DNA of 64,000 nucleotides from an uncultured Paracoccaceae bacterium. GTDB lineage: Bacteria; Pseudomonadota; Alphaproteobacteria; Rhodobacterales; Rhodobacteraceae. Below, piece after piece: positions 26,095 to 35,750 of this stretch. Positions within the stretch are counted from its first letter, which is position 1, and the number at the start of each line of letters is the position of its first letter. The DNA lies in the NCBI GenBank assembly GCA_947497185.1, contig CANMFL010000001.1:434001-498000 (forward strand), in the 5' to 3' direction. The translations under genes were made by a program, and so were the position numbers. The notes beneath the pieces were generated by a model that searched no databases, was not told the origin of the DNA, and saw nothing but the letters and a program-made list of their open reading frames with translations.

Positions 26095-27489
26095 TTACAT
26101 GTGGATGACGCGATCATAGGCGTCCAGAACGCTTTCGTGCATCATTTCTGACAGCGTCGGGTGCGGGAAGACGGTGTTCATCAAGTCTTCTTCCGTGGTC
26201 TCCAACTGGCGGCCAACGACATAGCCTTGGATCAGCTCTGTGACTTCTGCGCCAACCATGTGTGCGCCCAAAAGTTCGCCGGTTTTCGCGTCAAAGATCG
26301 TTTTGACCATGCCTTCGGGCTCGCCCAATGCAATCGCTTTGCCGTTGCCGATGAACGGGAAACGGCCCACTTTGATCTCGAAACCCAGCTCTTTTGCTTT
26401 GGCTTCGGTGTAACCGACTGACGCGACCTGCGGATGGCAATAGGTGCACCCTGCAATTGACTCAGGCTTGACCGGATGTGCGTGTTTGCCCGCAATCAGG
26501 TCCGCGACCATGACGCCCTCGTGCGATGCTTTGTGTGCAAGCCACGGTGCGCCCGCGATGTCGCCAATCGCATACAATCCATCTACGCCCGTGCGGCAAA
26601 ATTCATCGGTCACAACATGAGTGCGGTCGATTTTAACACCCAATGCTTCCAGCCCGAGGTCTTCAACGTTGCCTACGATGCCCACGGCGGAAATGACGGT
26701 GTCAAATTCCATCTTCTCGACTTTACCGTTTGCCTCGATATGGGCCGTGACCTTGCCTTTGCCGCGATCAAGCTGTTTCACCATGGATTTCTCCATGATT
26801 TTCATGCCTTGTTTGACGAACTGCTTCTTGGCGAATGCGGAAATTTCTGCATCTTCGACAGGCAGAACCCGGTCCATGACTTCGACCACAGTCGTGTCAC
26901 AGCCGAGCGTATTGTAGAAGCTGGCGAATTCAATGCCGATTGCGCCAGAGCCGATAACCAACAGTTTCTTGGGCATCCGTGGTGGGTTCAGCGCGTGCTT
27001 GTATGTCCAAACCAAATCGCCGTCAGCCTCTAGGCCCGGCAGTTCGCGCGCACGTGCGCCCGTCGCCAGCACGATGTTTTTCGCGGTTAACTCGTCGGTG
27101 CCTTTGTCGGTTTTGACGGACACTTTGCCTTTGGCGGGCAGCGTCGCGGCCCCCATAAAGACAGTGACTTTGTTCTTTTTCATCAAGTGGCCGATGCCGC
27201 CTGACAATTGCCCCGCCACATCGCGGGAACGTTTGACCACAGCGTCCAGATCGTAGTCGATACCGGTGGCTTTCAGGCCGAATTCTTTTGCGCGATGCAT
27301 CAAGTGGAACACTTCGGACGACCGCAGCAACGCTTTCGTCGGGATACAGCCCCAATTCAGGCAGATACCGCCCAAATGTTCGCGCTCAACAATCGCAACC
27401 TTCATACCAAGCTGCGCACCGCGAATCGCGGCAACATAGCCACCCGGTCCTGCGCCTATTACGATCAAGTCAAAGGTCTGTGCAGCCAT
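26095..27489 (-). CDS. lpdA: Dihydrolipoamide dehydrogenase
   Basis: A 464-residue E3 flavoprotein: FAD motif VIGAGPGGYVAAIRGAQLG, redox disulfide GGICLNWGCIPTKALL (near residue 42), NAD motif VIGSGAIGIEFASFY, and C-terminal active-site HPTLSE. It reoxidises lipoamide of 2-oxoacid dehydrogenase complexes (pyruvate, 2-oxoglutarate, branched-chain) or the glycine cleavage system. No E1 or E2 gene is in this window, so which complex it serves is unclear. A long inverted repeat lies in its upstream region. Confidence 0.96.
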   Translation of the reverse strand: MAAQTFDLIVIGAGPGGYVAAIRGAQLGMKVAIVEREHLGGICLNWGCIPTKALLRSSEVFHLMHRAKEFGLKATGIDYDLDAVVKRSRDVAGQLSGGIGHLMKKNKVTVFMGAATLPAKGKVSVKTDKGTDELTAKNIVLATGARARELPGLEADGDLVWTYKHALNPPRMPKKLLVIGSGAIGIEFASFYNTLGCDTTVVEVMDRVLPVEDAEISAFAKKQFVKQGMKIMEKSMVKQLDRGKGKVTAHIEANGKVEKMEFDTVISAVGIVGNVEDLGLEALGVKIDRTHVVTDEFCRTGVDGLYAIGDIAGAPWLAHKASHEGVMVADLIAGKHAHPVKPESIAGCTYCHPQVASVGYTEAKAKELGFEIKVGRFPFIGNGKAIALGEPEGMVKTIFDAKTGELLGAHMVGAEVTELIQGYVVGRQLETTEEDLMNTVFPHPTLSEMMHESVLDAYDRVIHM

Positions 27490-27508
27490 TGGAATCTCCT
27501 CCAGAGTG

Positions 27509-27534
27509 AAATTAGTTTGATGCTAAACTAATTT
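27509..27534. promoter_or_regulatory. Inverted repeat upstream of lpdA
   Basis: AAATTAGTTT and AAACTAATTT are perfect ten-base arms around GATGCT, 20 bp before the lpdA start on its promoter side. The TTAG...CTAA form resembles MarR-type operators. Read on the plus strand it also looks like a terminator (T-run follows), but no plus-strand gene ends here. Confidence 0.45.
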
Positions 27535-27624
27535 TTTACAGACCTCTAGTGACCTTCCAGAATTGCGACTACCTACATACGGGTGGATTTGAAGCGCGCA
27601 AATCCCACCACCCCTAGGCGACGA

Positions 27625-28215
27625 TTAAGACGCCGTCCCTTGGACCTTGCGCAACTCGTAACCGTAACCACCAGCATCTAAAAACCTTTGTTCTGCTGGG
27701 GTTGTGTCGCGGCCAAGCGCGGTATTCCGATAGGGAAACCGTCCAAATTCCGCGATGATGTTGCGGTGCGCGAAGCCATGCTCACGGTTGTTTTCGCCCG
27801 TTTCTGGCATCCGCGTTGCAAAAAGTTTGATCGAAAGGTCGTGATCCGCCAAAACTTCGGAATGCATTAACGGCATATAAACGAATTGGCGTTCAGGTTC
27901 AGGGATCAGCATGTCCCATTCTTTGTCCAAGGCGTGTCGCGTGGCAGCCCTGCTCATCGCGTCGGTCGCAAAAGAGGCACCAGTGCCGCGAAACATGTTG
28001 CGCGGAAACTGGTCACACAGGATCAAATAGGCAAGCAAGCCATTCGGCGTGTCGAGCCAATCCTGACAGCGCCCGTCGCGGGCCTCGTCCCACGTGGGCT
28101 GAAACCTGCGGCGGATTTCAGCATCAAGGTCAGGGTTCACCACATACCAATCGCGCGGCGCGAGGGTATTCAGCCAATAATTGGTGACTTCGCTCGGGTT
28201 AGCTATTTTTGGCAT
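27625..28215 (-). CDS. DUF924 family protein
   Basis: A 196-residue helical protein with the DUF924 signatures: LAYLILCDQFPRNMFRGT, PEPERQFVYMPLMHSEVLADHD and HRNIIAEFGRFPYRN. The start is ATG 28215 (MPKIANPSEVTNYWL), inside the end of the upstream MFS gene (17-base overlap). A longer frame to 28332 would translate the transporter's hexanucleotide repeat as a run of Gln-Lys and is rejected. The family's biochemical role is not established as far as I know. Confidence 0.9.
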   Translation of the reverse strand: MPKIANPSEVTNYWLNTLAPRDWYVVNPDLDAEIRRRFQPTWDEARDGRCQDWLDTPNGLLAYLILCDQFPRNMFRGTGASFATDAMSRAATRHALDKEWDMLIPEPERQFVYMPLMHSEVLADHDLSIKLFATRMPETGENNREHGFAHRNIIAEFGRFPYRNTALGRDTTPAEQRFLDAGGYGYELRKVQGTAS

Positions 28216-29548
28216 TGGATGAATCCTCTTCGGCGGCTTCTGCTTCTGCTTCTGCTTCTGCTTCTGCTTCTGCTTCTGCTTCTGCTTCTGCGATAACTTC
28301 TTCTTCGGCCTCAATATAGACCTCTTGGGCAACTTCCGCGATCACAGCTGTACTGGCCGCCGAAATTGGCGCGTACGGAACGTTGTCGTAAACCGTGTCG
28401 TGTTCGCGCTGCGTCATCCGGTACATCGCGTAGGCCGATATCGCGGCCATCAATACAAGCAAGAAGATCCAGTAGCCCGCAGGCCCGACCCGATCCATCA
28501 TATAACCCAAGATCAGCGGCCCCGATACGGCCCCGACCCCGTTCACAAACAACAGACCGCCAGACGCACCGGCCATGTCCTCTTTTTGCAAGTAATCGTT
28601 GGTATAGGCGATCAGCAGCGCATACAGCGGGTTCGACGTGCCGCCCATCATGATGCCGCCAATCACAATCGGCACAAACGGATCTTCAAAATAGCTGCCC
28701 GCCGCAAATGCGATCAAGCACCCAACGGCCCCAAAAATACCGAGTCCGATGATCAAAATGCGGCGGTCAATCCGGTCTGACAGCCAGCCGATCGGATATT
28801 GGAACACCAAAGCCGAGATATAAATCGCCGAGATAAACAACGAGATTTGACCGACTGACAGCCCGACCCGCTGGCCGTAAACCGCAGACATACCGAATTG
28901 TGCCGCGAACACGCCGCCCAACAAGAACATGCCGACGCTGCCCAAGGGTGACGTTTGCACCAGCAGTTTGATGCTCATCGGTTTTGCCGTGCCGAATTCC
29001 GGGCTTTTCCCAGCGCTCAGCAAAATCGGCGCAAAGGCCAGAGACACCAGCATCGACGATACGATGAACAGGATGTAGCCGCTGATATCGCCCAACGTGA
29101 TGATGTATTGCGCGGTCACGATACCCGCCATTTGCACGATCATATAGATCGACAAGGCCTGGCCGCGGTGTTCGTTATCAGCGGAATCGTTTAGCCAGCT
29201 TTCTGCGGTGATATACACGCCGCAAAAACAGAACCCGATGATAGTACGGCCTAAAATCCATGCCCAAGGTTCGGTTAACGTCGGATACAGGATCAAAACG
29301 GCAGAAATTGTGGATGCAAGCGCCGCAAAGACCCGCACGTGGCCGACCTTGCCGATCATCTTTGGTGTGAACCGCGATCCGCCCAAAAAGCCTGCAAAAT
29401 AGGCCGACATCACAATCGAAATTTCGGTGGTTGAAAAGCCTTCAACCTCGCCGCGCAGACCTAACAATGTCCCTTGTAGACCGTTGCCGATCATCAACAT
29501 GAACATGCCAAGGAACAATGCCCATGACGCGATAAATACCTGTACCAT
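28199..29548 (-). CDS. MFS transporter (UMF2-like) with an Ala-Glu repeat tail
   Basis: A 449-residue protein with 12 predicted membrane segments of the major facilitator type (FLGMFMLMIGNGLQGTLLG first; GRTIIGFCFCGVYITAESWLN; GWLSDRIDRR in the loop after segment 8). It resembles the YcaD/UMF2 group; the substrate is unknown. The cytoplasmic C-terminus is extended by an acidic tail with about nine Ala-Glu repeats made by nine perfect copies of a six-base unit. GGAGGCCTTT precedes the ATG. Its 3' end overlaps the DUF924 gene by 17 bases. Confidence 0.9.
   Translation of the reverse strand: MVQVFIASWALFLGMFMLMIGNGLQGTLLGLRGEVEGFSTTEISIVMSAYFAGFLGGSRFTPKMIGKVGHVRVFAALASTISAVLILYPTLTEPWAWILGRTIIGFCFCGVYITAESWLNDSADNEHRGQALSIYMIVQMAGIVTAQYIITLGDISGYILFIVSSMLVSLAFAPILLSAGKSPEFGTAKPMSIKLLVQTSPLGSVGMFLLGGVFAAQFGMSAVYGQRVGLSVGQISLFISAIYISALVFQYPIGWLSDRIDRRILIIGLGIFGAVGCLIAFAAGSYFEDPFVPIVIGGIMMGGTSNPLYALLIAYTNDYLQKEDMAGASGGLLFVNGVGAVSGPLILGYMMDRVGPAGYWIFLLVLMAAISAYAMYRMTQREHDTVYDNVPYAPISAASTAVIAEVAQEVYIEAEEEVIAEAEAEAEAEAEAEAEAEAAEEDSSNAKNS
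28237..28290. repeat. Hexanucleotide microsatellite, nine copies
   Basis: Nine perfect tandem copies of CTTCTG (plus strand) lie inside the 3' end of the MFS gene. They encode alternating Ala and Glu. Copy changes stay in frame, so the tail length could vary between strains. Confidence 0.95.
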
Positions 29549-29623
29549 AAAGGCCTCCGTATGGGCGTGTTTTCTGCCGCCTACGCGGGCACTCGTATCG
29601 GGTCTAGTCTGAAAGCGACACTA

Positions 29624-29641
29624 TTAGCGACATTTCGCTAA
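29624..29641. promoter_or_regulatory. Inverted repeat upstream of the MFS gene
   Basis: TTAGCGA and TCGCTAA are perfect arms around CATT, 76 bp upstream of the MFS start. It may be an operator; nothing else supports it. The rest of the 211-bp spacer shows no gene. Confidence 0.3.
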
Positions 29642-29759
29642 GGATATGTTAAGTTTGGGAAACACGGCGCGAAACAACAGCACCCAAGGTCGACGCAGTT
29701 ACGTCGCAAGCACACACGTTAACCCAATGGTAACGCATGTCCAGTAACATCATCCCAAG

Positions 29760-30812
29760 TCAGTCGTTCGGCAGCAAAACAGAGGCATCACCGTATGAAA
29801 AGAACCTGTAGTCGTGGGTCAGCGCATGGGCGTAGATCGCTTTGATCTGATCGACGCCCATTAACGCAGACACAAGCATCATCAGAGTCGATTTTGGCAG
29901 GTGAAAATTCGTCATCAGCCCGTCAGTTAACTGGAATTTAAACCCCGGTGTGATGAAGATATCCGTGGCCCCTGACCATGCGTGCAACTGCCCGTCTTTG
30001 GCTGCGCTTTCGATCAGACGCAACGCCGTTGTGCCCACGGGAATGATCCGCCCGCCAGCCGCTTTGGTTGCGTTCACTTCGGCGGCGGCAGTGGCCGAAA
30101 CCTCGCCACGTTCCGCGTGCATTTTGTGGTCCGCGATGTTGTCCACCTTGACGGGCAGGAACGTTCCCGCGCCCACATGCAGTGTGACTTTGGTAAACTC
30201 AACGCCCATATCCGCCAGCGTGTTCAACAAGCTATCATCAAAGTGCAACGACGCCGTCGGGGCCGCAACCGCGCCCGCATTCTCTGCCCAAGCCGTCTGG
30301 TAATCCGTCTTGTCCGCATCATCTGCTGGGCGTTTTGCGGCGATGTAGGGCGGCAACGGCATCGCCCCCACCGCATTCAAAGCCGTATCAAAATCATCGC
30401 CCGTCACATTGAATTGCAGCAGCCCCTGCCCGTCAGCACGACTAATCATCGTCGCGGTCAACGCATCGGAAAACACGATCTCTTCGCCGTCTTTCACCTT
30501 TTTCAGCGGTTTGATCAGCGCCGCCCAAATACCGTCCGGTTGCGGGTCTAGCAGGGTTACTTCGATTTTGGCGGACATGTGCCCTTGGGCCGTGTCGCGC
30601 CAGCGCAAACCGGACAGCCGCGCAGGGATCACCTTGGTATCATTCAGGATCAGACGATCGCCCGCCCGCAATATATCAGGTAGATCAAAAACATGTCGAT
30701 CTGTGATCGTGTCACCCTTTGCGAGCAACAACTTGGCCGAGGTGCGCGGTTTCGCAGGGCGCACCGCAATCCGGTCGTCAGACAAGGGAAAATCGAAATC
30801 AGAGAGCTTCAT
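29760..30812 (-). CDS. queA: tRNA preQ1(34) S-adenosylmethionine ribosyltransferase-isomerase
   Basis: A 350-residue QueA with the conserved start [19 protein letters not shown], the [14 protein letters not shown] segment, [19 protein letters not shown] and the C-terminal [18 protein letters not shown]. It converts preQ1 in tRNA to epoxyqueuosine. tgt, which inserts preQ1, is 29 kb away in the same window. Its start overlaps the end of the AsmA-like gene by four bases, so the two are translationally coupled. Confidence 0.97.
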   Translation of the reverse strand: MKLSDFDFPLSDDRIAVRPAKPRTSAKLLLAKGDTITDRHVFDLPDILRAGDRLILNDTKVIPARLSGLRWRDTAQGHMSAKIEVTLLDPQPDGIWAALIKPLKKVKDGEEIVFSDALTATMISRADGQGLLQFNVTGDDFDTALNAVGAMPLPPYIAAKRPADDADKTDYQTAWAENAGAVAAPTASLHFDDSLLNTLADMGVEFTKVTLHVGAGTFLPVKVDNIADHKMHAERGEVSATAAAEVNATKAAGGRIIPVGTTALRLIESAAKDGQLHAWSGATDIFITPGFKFQLTDGLMTNFHLPKSTLMMLVSALMGVDQIKAIYAHALTHDYRFFSYGDASVLLPND

Positions 30813-33800
30813 TGCGGAACCTGTGGCGGCGGTCTGCGGAAAATTTCGCGGAACATACCGGGCGTAAAGGCGGACAGAGGGTTAACGCTGATGCGCGGTG
30901 CATCCGGCGTGCCGCCGATGTTAAAGTTGAACCCGATCAGCCCTTCACCGCGTCGGGTGAAAATCGAGCCTATCGCGTTGATGATATAGAGCGGCGAAAC
31001 CACGCCTTGAAAGTCCATTTGCTTGCTCGCGAGCGTGTAAATCCCATCCAGCGAAATGCCAAGCCCCGGCCCCACAGCACTTGATTGCGTCAGGATCACG
31101 TGTTGTGGTGTCAGGCGGAATTGCGCGTCCACCTCGTCAAACGCGATGCCCTGCCCGTCGAGTTGCTGCAGCAGACCCACCACGCTGATCGCATCCAAAA
31201 GTGCTGCCATCACAGGTGCATCGCGAATACGCAGCGACCGGATTGCAAGCGTGCCGTCAAAGGTGCCATCGCCCCCCGTCGGCAGCAAGGTCAGGTCTAG
31301 GGCGCCGCCCGCCGCATTGCGCAACAGCCCCGCCGCACGCGCCACACCGCCCGCATCATCGCTGACCAACCGCACCGCAGAGCGCCCGTTGCGCGGTGCG
31401 ACCGTGCCTTTGATATTAGCGGCATCGTTGAGCCGCGCATTGAACTGTCCAGCAAAACCGCCAGTGCTGGTGAAATCGCCGACCAAACGGTTCAGCGCGA
31501 TACCTTCGGTGACTTGCAGCCGGTCCAGCGCAATAGAAATCGGCCCCGATGCCGACCCGCTACTGGCCCCGAAATTCGCGCGGCGCAAATCAACGCTACC
31601 GCCCTTAATCTCGACACCCACGGGACGACCCGCACCGCGCCCGCGCAGTGTGATCGGCGCATTCAGCCAATCGCCAACTTGCACACGGTTAAATCGCGCC
31701 CGCCCCAGCGATCCGTCGGCTTGAAACGTCACATCGCCTTGCACGTCCAGCCCGCCGCCTTGGATTTGCAGATCGTCAACTTGCGGATCAACCCCAAGCC
31801 TGCCGCTCACCCGCAAATTCCCTGCCGTTTCACGCGACTTTGACCAGCCAACAGCCGGAATGGCCACGCGCATTCCGCGCAAATCTGACGTGATAGTATA
31901 GAGAGGGGCCTGCCCTGTTTGCAGCCGCAGTTCAATCTGACCCGCGCTGCTTCCCGCGACAGATCCAGGCGGCAAAGCGATGTGAAACGCATCCATCGCA
32001 GCCTGTGACAGCGTCAGTCCGGCTTGTAATCTGCTGCCCGACCCATCAAATTGCTGTACCCATTTGCCGTCAATCGTGATCCCGTCCACGGTCGCGGGCC
32101 CTTCGATTTCGAGCCGCGTTTTGTCGACGTACAAGGACAAACGATCAGCGGACAGGCTACGGTTCGGGATTAAACGGTCACTCGACAGATGGTGCAACAC
32201 GGCGTTCGCAGAGACCACAAAATCAGCGGCCTTATTGCCGCGTCGCATCGGGTGGCTCAGCGCAACTTGCGCATCCACATGCCCGTTCGCCACATCTATC
32301 GGCAGTTTTGCGCGGCTGATTAACCCCAGCGGCGGCACGTCGAGCAACGACATGACGGCGGTCGCGGGGCCTGCGACGTGCAGGTCATATTCAGCCTGTC
32401 GCGGGTCCATGCTGATATCCGCGACATGCAGCGTCGTGCCGCCCAAATCGACGACCCCGCCTTGCTCTGCCGTGACCAATCCATCGTCCACCGTCACCGT
32501 AAACGTCTGGTCCGTGAACGCCCCCACGCCCGATCCGTCGATGACCGGCGGCATGGTGTTCAGGAACCGAACATCGGCTTGCGAAAACGCGAAATTCCCG
32601 CCGACCTGTGGCGGCAGCCCCGGTGCCTTGCGCAATGCGAAATGGACGTCAGTGTAGGTCGCATCGGGAATTTGGCGTTCTAACCAGCCGCGCGATGCCC
32701 CCCCGATAGACGCGGGCCAAAGGCGCAACAAAGCAGCGTGGTTCATTTCCGAAATATGACTATCGACGGCCACGTCCCAACCCGCATCGGTCGCTGCAAA
32801 CCGCCCCTTGGTCAGCAGATTTACGCCGTCCGCTTGGACAAAGACTTGGCCCAGATCAATCGCAAAGGGCCGCATGTGCAACCGCATATCGACCTGCATA
32901 AGAGGCAGCGTTAACCCGTCATCATAGATCCTAGGAGGGGTCAAAACCGTGTCCGTAAAGCTGAATTGCCCGACCAAGGATTGTGGTAAACCGTCTTGAA
33001 TATCCTTCAGAAACGCCTGTCCGTTTGCACGCAGCTCGCCCCAGTCGCTGCTGATTTCCAACTGGTCAAAAGTGATCGTATCTGCGGCAGGATCAAAGCT
33101 AAGATAGGCCTTGGCCGCATCAAACTGGATTGGCTCTGTCGCGGGGTTCGGCTGCAACGCGCCCTGCCCTAATTCCAGCGCCGCGTTCAACGGACCTAGC
33201 GCACCCGCCTCGTCCAGAACCGTGCGCAACGTCAACGAAATCGGGGCTTTAATCTCTGCCATCCAACTCAGCGCCGCCGATTGCGCCGCAATATCGGACG
33301 CAAATGCATCCGTGATCGTGACGCCAAAGTCAGCGGCCCTGCTGCCGCGTTCGCTTGCGTAGGTCATGGTTAATTCCGTGACGCCCGCGCCGCCTGACAG
33401 CACCGAAAACGCACCGCGCAAATCGGTGGTGTTGTCCGTCAGATCAAGGTCAATCTCGCCACCATCCACGGTCCACGCTTTGCCTGCGCGGGCGTCTTGG
33501 TAGTTGATGATCAAACCGTCGGCGCTGATCGTCTCAAGTGCAGCCAGCGACGGCTGCTCGAACGCTTGGTCAAACTGGTCGAGCAATTCAACAAAGCTAC
33601 CAGCCCGCCCGACGTCCGCCGCACCCGATTGAAACGCAAGCGCCACGGTCCCGTCGGCATTACGGCGCAGGTTAATCTGCACACCGCTCAACTGTACGTC
33701 CTGCATCAACGCATCGCCTTGGTACACCAAACCGCGCGGCGACATCAGCCCCTGCACAACCGGAATACGGACAACCGCGGTGCCAGCAGCATCGGTCAAA

Positions 33801-34102
33801 ACGGTGTCATGCAAGGTGACACGCGGGTGCAAATCACGACCAATGTTCACCGTCACTTCGCCAAAGCTGAGCGCACCACCGCTGAGGAAATCAGCGGCAG
33901 TCGCCTCCACCCGCGTCTTGATCCACGTCGGTGCGGAGATATCGCGATCCAAAATTGCAACGAGCCCGATCATCACCAGCACCAACGGCGTAAGCGACAA
34001 AATCGCTACCATTTTCAAACCATGATGGCCCCAATGACGCCACGCGCGGCGCGCGGGCTTGGCCGTCGTGTCTTGGTCTGGTGCCTGTTCTGGTGTGGTC
34101 AT
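30809..34102 (-). CDS. Large AsmA-like (DUF3971/YhdP-type) envelope protein
   Basis: A 1,097-residue protein with a cytoplasmic N-terminus (to about 28), one membrane helix ([21 protein letters not shown], about 32-52) and a very long periplasmic part of repeating beta-strands ending in an AsmA-like C-terminal region ([40 protein letters not shown]). Such proteins (YhdP, TamB) form hydrophobic grooves thought to carry phospholipids between membranes. That role is inferred from the family. It is divergent from bcp and coupled to queA. Confidence 0.88.
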   Translation of the reverse strand: MTTPEQAPDQDTTAKPARRAWRHWGHHGLKMVAILSLTPLVLVMIGLVAILDRDISAPTWIKTRVEATAADFLSGGALSFGEVTVNIGRDLHPRVTLHDTVLTDAAGTAVVRIPVVQGLMSPRGLVYQGDALMQDVQLSGVQINLRRNADGTVALAFQSGAADVGRAGSFVELLDQFDQAFEQPSLAALETISADGLIINYQDARAGKAWTVDGGEIDLDLTDNTTDLRGAFSVLSGGAGVTELTMTYASERGSRAADFGVTITDAFASDIAAQSAALSWMAEIKAPISLTLRTVLDEAGALGPLNAALELGQGALQPNPATEPIQFDAAKAYLSFDPAADTITFDQLEISSDWGELRANGQAFLKDIQDGLPQSLVGQFSFTDTVLTPPRIYDDGLTLPLMQVDMRLHMRPFAIDLGQVFVQADGVNLLTKGRFAATDAGWDVAVDSHISEMNHAALLRLWPASIGGASRGWLERQIPDATYTDVHFALRKAPGLPPQVGGNFAFSQADVRFLNTMPPVIDGSGVGAFTDQTFTVTVDDGLVTAEQGGVVDLGGTTLHVADISMDPRQAEYDLHVAGPATAVMSLLDVPPLGLISRAKLPIDVANGHVDAQVALSHPMRRGNKAADFVVSANAVLHHLSSDRLIPNRSLSADRLSLYVDKTRLEIEGPATVDGITIDGKWVQQFDGSGSRLQAGLTLSQAAMDAFHIALPPGSVAGSSAGQIELRLQTGQAPLYTITSDLRGMRVAIPAVGWSKSRETAGNLRVSGRLGVDPQVDDLQIQGGGLDVQGDVTFQADGSLGRARFNRVQVGDWLNAPITLRGRGAGRPVGVEIKGGSVDLRRANFGASSGSASGPISIALDRLQVTEGIALNRLVGDFTSTGGFAGQFNARLNDAANIKGTVAPRNGRSAVRLVSDDAGGVARAAGLLRNAAGGALDLTLLPTGGDGTFDGTLAIRSLRIRDAPVMAALLDAISVVGLLQQLDGQGIAFDEVDAQFRLTPQHVILTQSSAVGPGLGISLDGIYTLASKQMDFQGVVSPLYIINAIGSIFTRRGEGLIGFNFNIGGTPDAPRISVNPLSAFTPGMFREIFRRPPPQVPQ

Positions 34103-34209
34103 TGCAGCCCATTCTGGGGGTCTTGGTGGAAATTGCGATCCTGGTCTTTATCTTTGCGCGACTTGCCCTAAAACAAAACCAAGAAATGTAGCGTGACAAA
34201 GGATACCCG

Positions 34210-34677
34210 ATGACAAACCTGACGATTGGCGACCAAGCCCCCGCAATCAACTTGCCACGCGACGGCGGTGAAATGGTCGATCTGGCCGCAATGACGGGTC
34301 AAGCCGTGGTTGTCTACTTCTACCCCAAAGACGACACGCCGGGCTGCACCAAAGAAGCAATCGGGTTTACCGAACAGGCAATGGCCTTTGCACGAGCTGG
34401 TGCTGTGGTGTGGGGCGTGTCCAAAGACACCGTGGCCAAGCACGACAAATTTCGGGCGAAGTACGAACTGGGCATCCCGCTGCTGTCTGATGAGGACGGC
34501 ACGGTCTGCGAGGACTACGGCGTCTGGGTCGAGAAAAACAACTTTGGCAAGAAATATATGGGGATCGAACGGGCCACCTATTTGATTGATGGCCATGGCA
34601 AAATCGCGCAAATCTGGCGCAAGGTTAAAGTGCCCGGTCACGTGGATGCCGTCCTTGAGGCCGTGCAAAGCCTCTGA
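34210..34677 (+). CDS. bcp: Peroxiredoxin, BCP/PrxQ type
   Basis: A 155-residue thiol peroxidase. The peroxidatic cysteine is Cys46 in YPKDDTPGCTKEA. The position of the resolving cysteine in E. coli BCP, five residues later, is Ile51. The only other cysteine is Cys100 (DEDGTVCEDYG), so the disulfide would form with Cys100 or the enzyme works as a one-cysteine type. It reduces peroxides with thioredoxin. AAAGGATACCCG precedes the ATG. A paired palindromic element follows the stop codon. Confidence 0.95.
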   Translation: MTNLTIGDQAPAINLPRDGGEMVDLAAMTGQAVVVYFYPKDDTPGCTKEAIGFTEQAMAFARAGAVVWGVSKDTVAKHDKFRAKYELGIPLLSDEDGTVCEDYGVWVEKNNFGKKYMGIERATYLIDGHGKIAQIWRKVKVPGHVDAVLEAVQSL

Positions 34678-34685
34678 AGGGGGGG

Positions 34686-34727
34686 CGATTTTTCCAGAAA
34701 AATCGGACGAATTTTCGCGAAAATTCG
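34686..34727. repeat. Paired 20-bp palindromes (dispersed palindromic element, copy 2)
   Basis: CGATTTTTCCAGAAAAATCG (34686-34705) and CGAATTTTCGCGAAAATTCG (34708-34727) start 22 bp apart, exactly as in the copy between bolA and grxD. The second palindrome is identical in both. It lies between bcp and the DUF455 gene. Confidence 0.8.
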
Positions 34728-34767
34728 GGGCGTCCGACGTGAAGCCCCGCAGAAGAAGGACAGCACC

Positions 34768-35586
34768 ATGTTGCCACTGGCAGAAATGGCCGTAACCGTA
34801 TTAACCACGGCGAACGGGCGCGACAAGACGGCGATCTCGCGAGAGTTTGCCAGCGTGTGGCGCGATGCCCGTGCGGCGGGTGTTGTCCCTGACATCGGCC
34901 ACGCCGCACCGCCCGACATGCCCGCGCGCCCCGACCAACCCGCCCTGCTCGCCCCCCGCGATGTCCCGCTTCGCAAAACAGGCTCGCCCGAGGGCCGCAT
35001 CGCTTTGCTGCATGCTGTCGCCCATATCGAGTTGAACGCCGTTGATCTGCATTGGGACATCATCGCCCGCTTCACCGACGTCAAAATGCCGATTGGATTT
35101 TATGACGACTGGGTGCAGGCCGCCGATGAAGAATCCAAGCATTTCAACCTGATGTGCGACTGTCTTGAAGCGGTTGGATCGCATTATGGCGCGCTGCCCG
35201 CGCATGCTGGCATGTGGAAAGCGGCCGAGGACACCAAGGACGATCTGTACGGCAGGCTCGCCGTTGTGCCGATGGTGCTTGAGGCACGCGGGCTTGATGT
35301 GACCCCCAGCATGATCAAGATTTTCAAGCAAGCCAAATCCCACGACGCGGTCGCAGCCCTAGAGACGATCTACGCCGAAGAGGTCCACCACGTCGCCTAC
35401 GGCAGCAAATGGTTCAACTACCTCTGCGGGCGCTTAGACCAGGATCCGACCCCATTCTTCCACGCCCTCGTGCGCAAATATTTTCACAGCGATCTGCGTC
35501 CCCCCTTTAACGAAGAAAAACGCGCCGAGGCCGGACTCCCGCCAGACTTCTACTGGCCGTTAACCAAGGATGGTCGCCCAAGTTGA
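34768..35586 (+). CDS. DUF455 ferritin-like protein
   Basis: A 272-residue all-helical protein with metal-binding motifs of a ferritin-like di-iron fold: HAVAHIELNAVDLHWD, ADEESKHFNLMCDCLE, VLEARGLDVTP and IYAEEVHHVAYG, each with Glu/His spaced as carboxylate ligands. Relatives of this family include tRNA-hydroxylase-like enzymes, but its own reaction is unknown. AGAAGGACAGCACC precedes the ATG. It follows bcp after the palindromic element. Confidence 0.9.
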   Translation: MLPLAEMAVTVLTTANGRDKTAISREFASVWRDARAAGVVPDIGHAAPPDMPARPDQPALLAPRDVPLRKTGSPEGRIALLHAVAHIELNAVDLHWDIIARFTDVKMPIGFYDDWVQAADEESKHFNLMCDCLEAVGSHYGALPAHAGMWKAAEDTKDDLYGRLAVVPMVLEARGLDVTPSMIKIFKQAKSHDAVAALETIYAEEVHHVAYGSKWFNYLCGRLDQDPTPFFHALVRKYFHSDLRPPFNEEKRAEAGLPPDFYWPLTKDGRPS

Positions 35587-35750
35587 CGTCATGTCGGCAG
35601 AAACCCGCGCAAATTTGTTGAAAATACGGCAATTCTGCTGACTTATTCCCCAAGCCTGTTGCGGCAACGCCTACCTTTGCCGTACAGAACCCGAGCGGGA
35701 CACTGGGTGTGGGAGCCCACCGCGAGGGAATTGGGACAAGAGGTCGACAC

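Noticed and set aside
28215..28332. Longer DUF924 protein beginning with a Gln-Lys repeat
   Set aside because: That stretch is the transporter's microsatellite in another frame; the DUF924 domain begins right after ATG 28215.
34586..34795. Protein reading through the palindromic element (FPEKSDEFSRKFGA)
   Set aside because: The similar peptide at 5409 comes from the same DNA palindromes in a spacer; neither frame has a ribosome site or domain.
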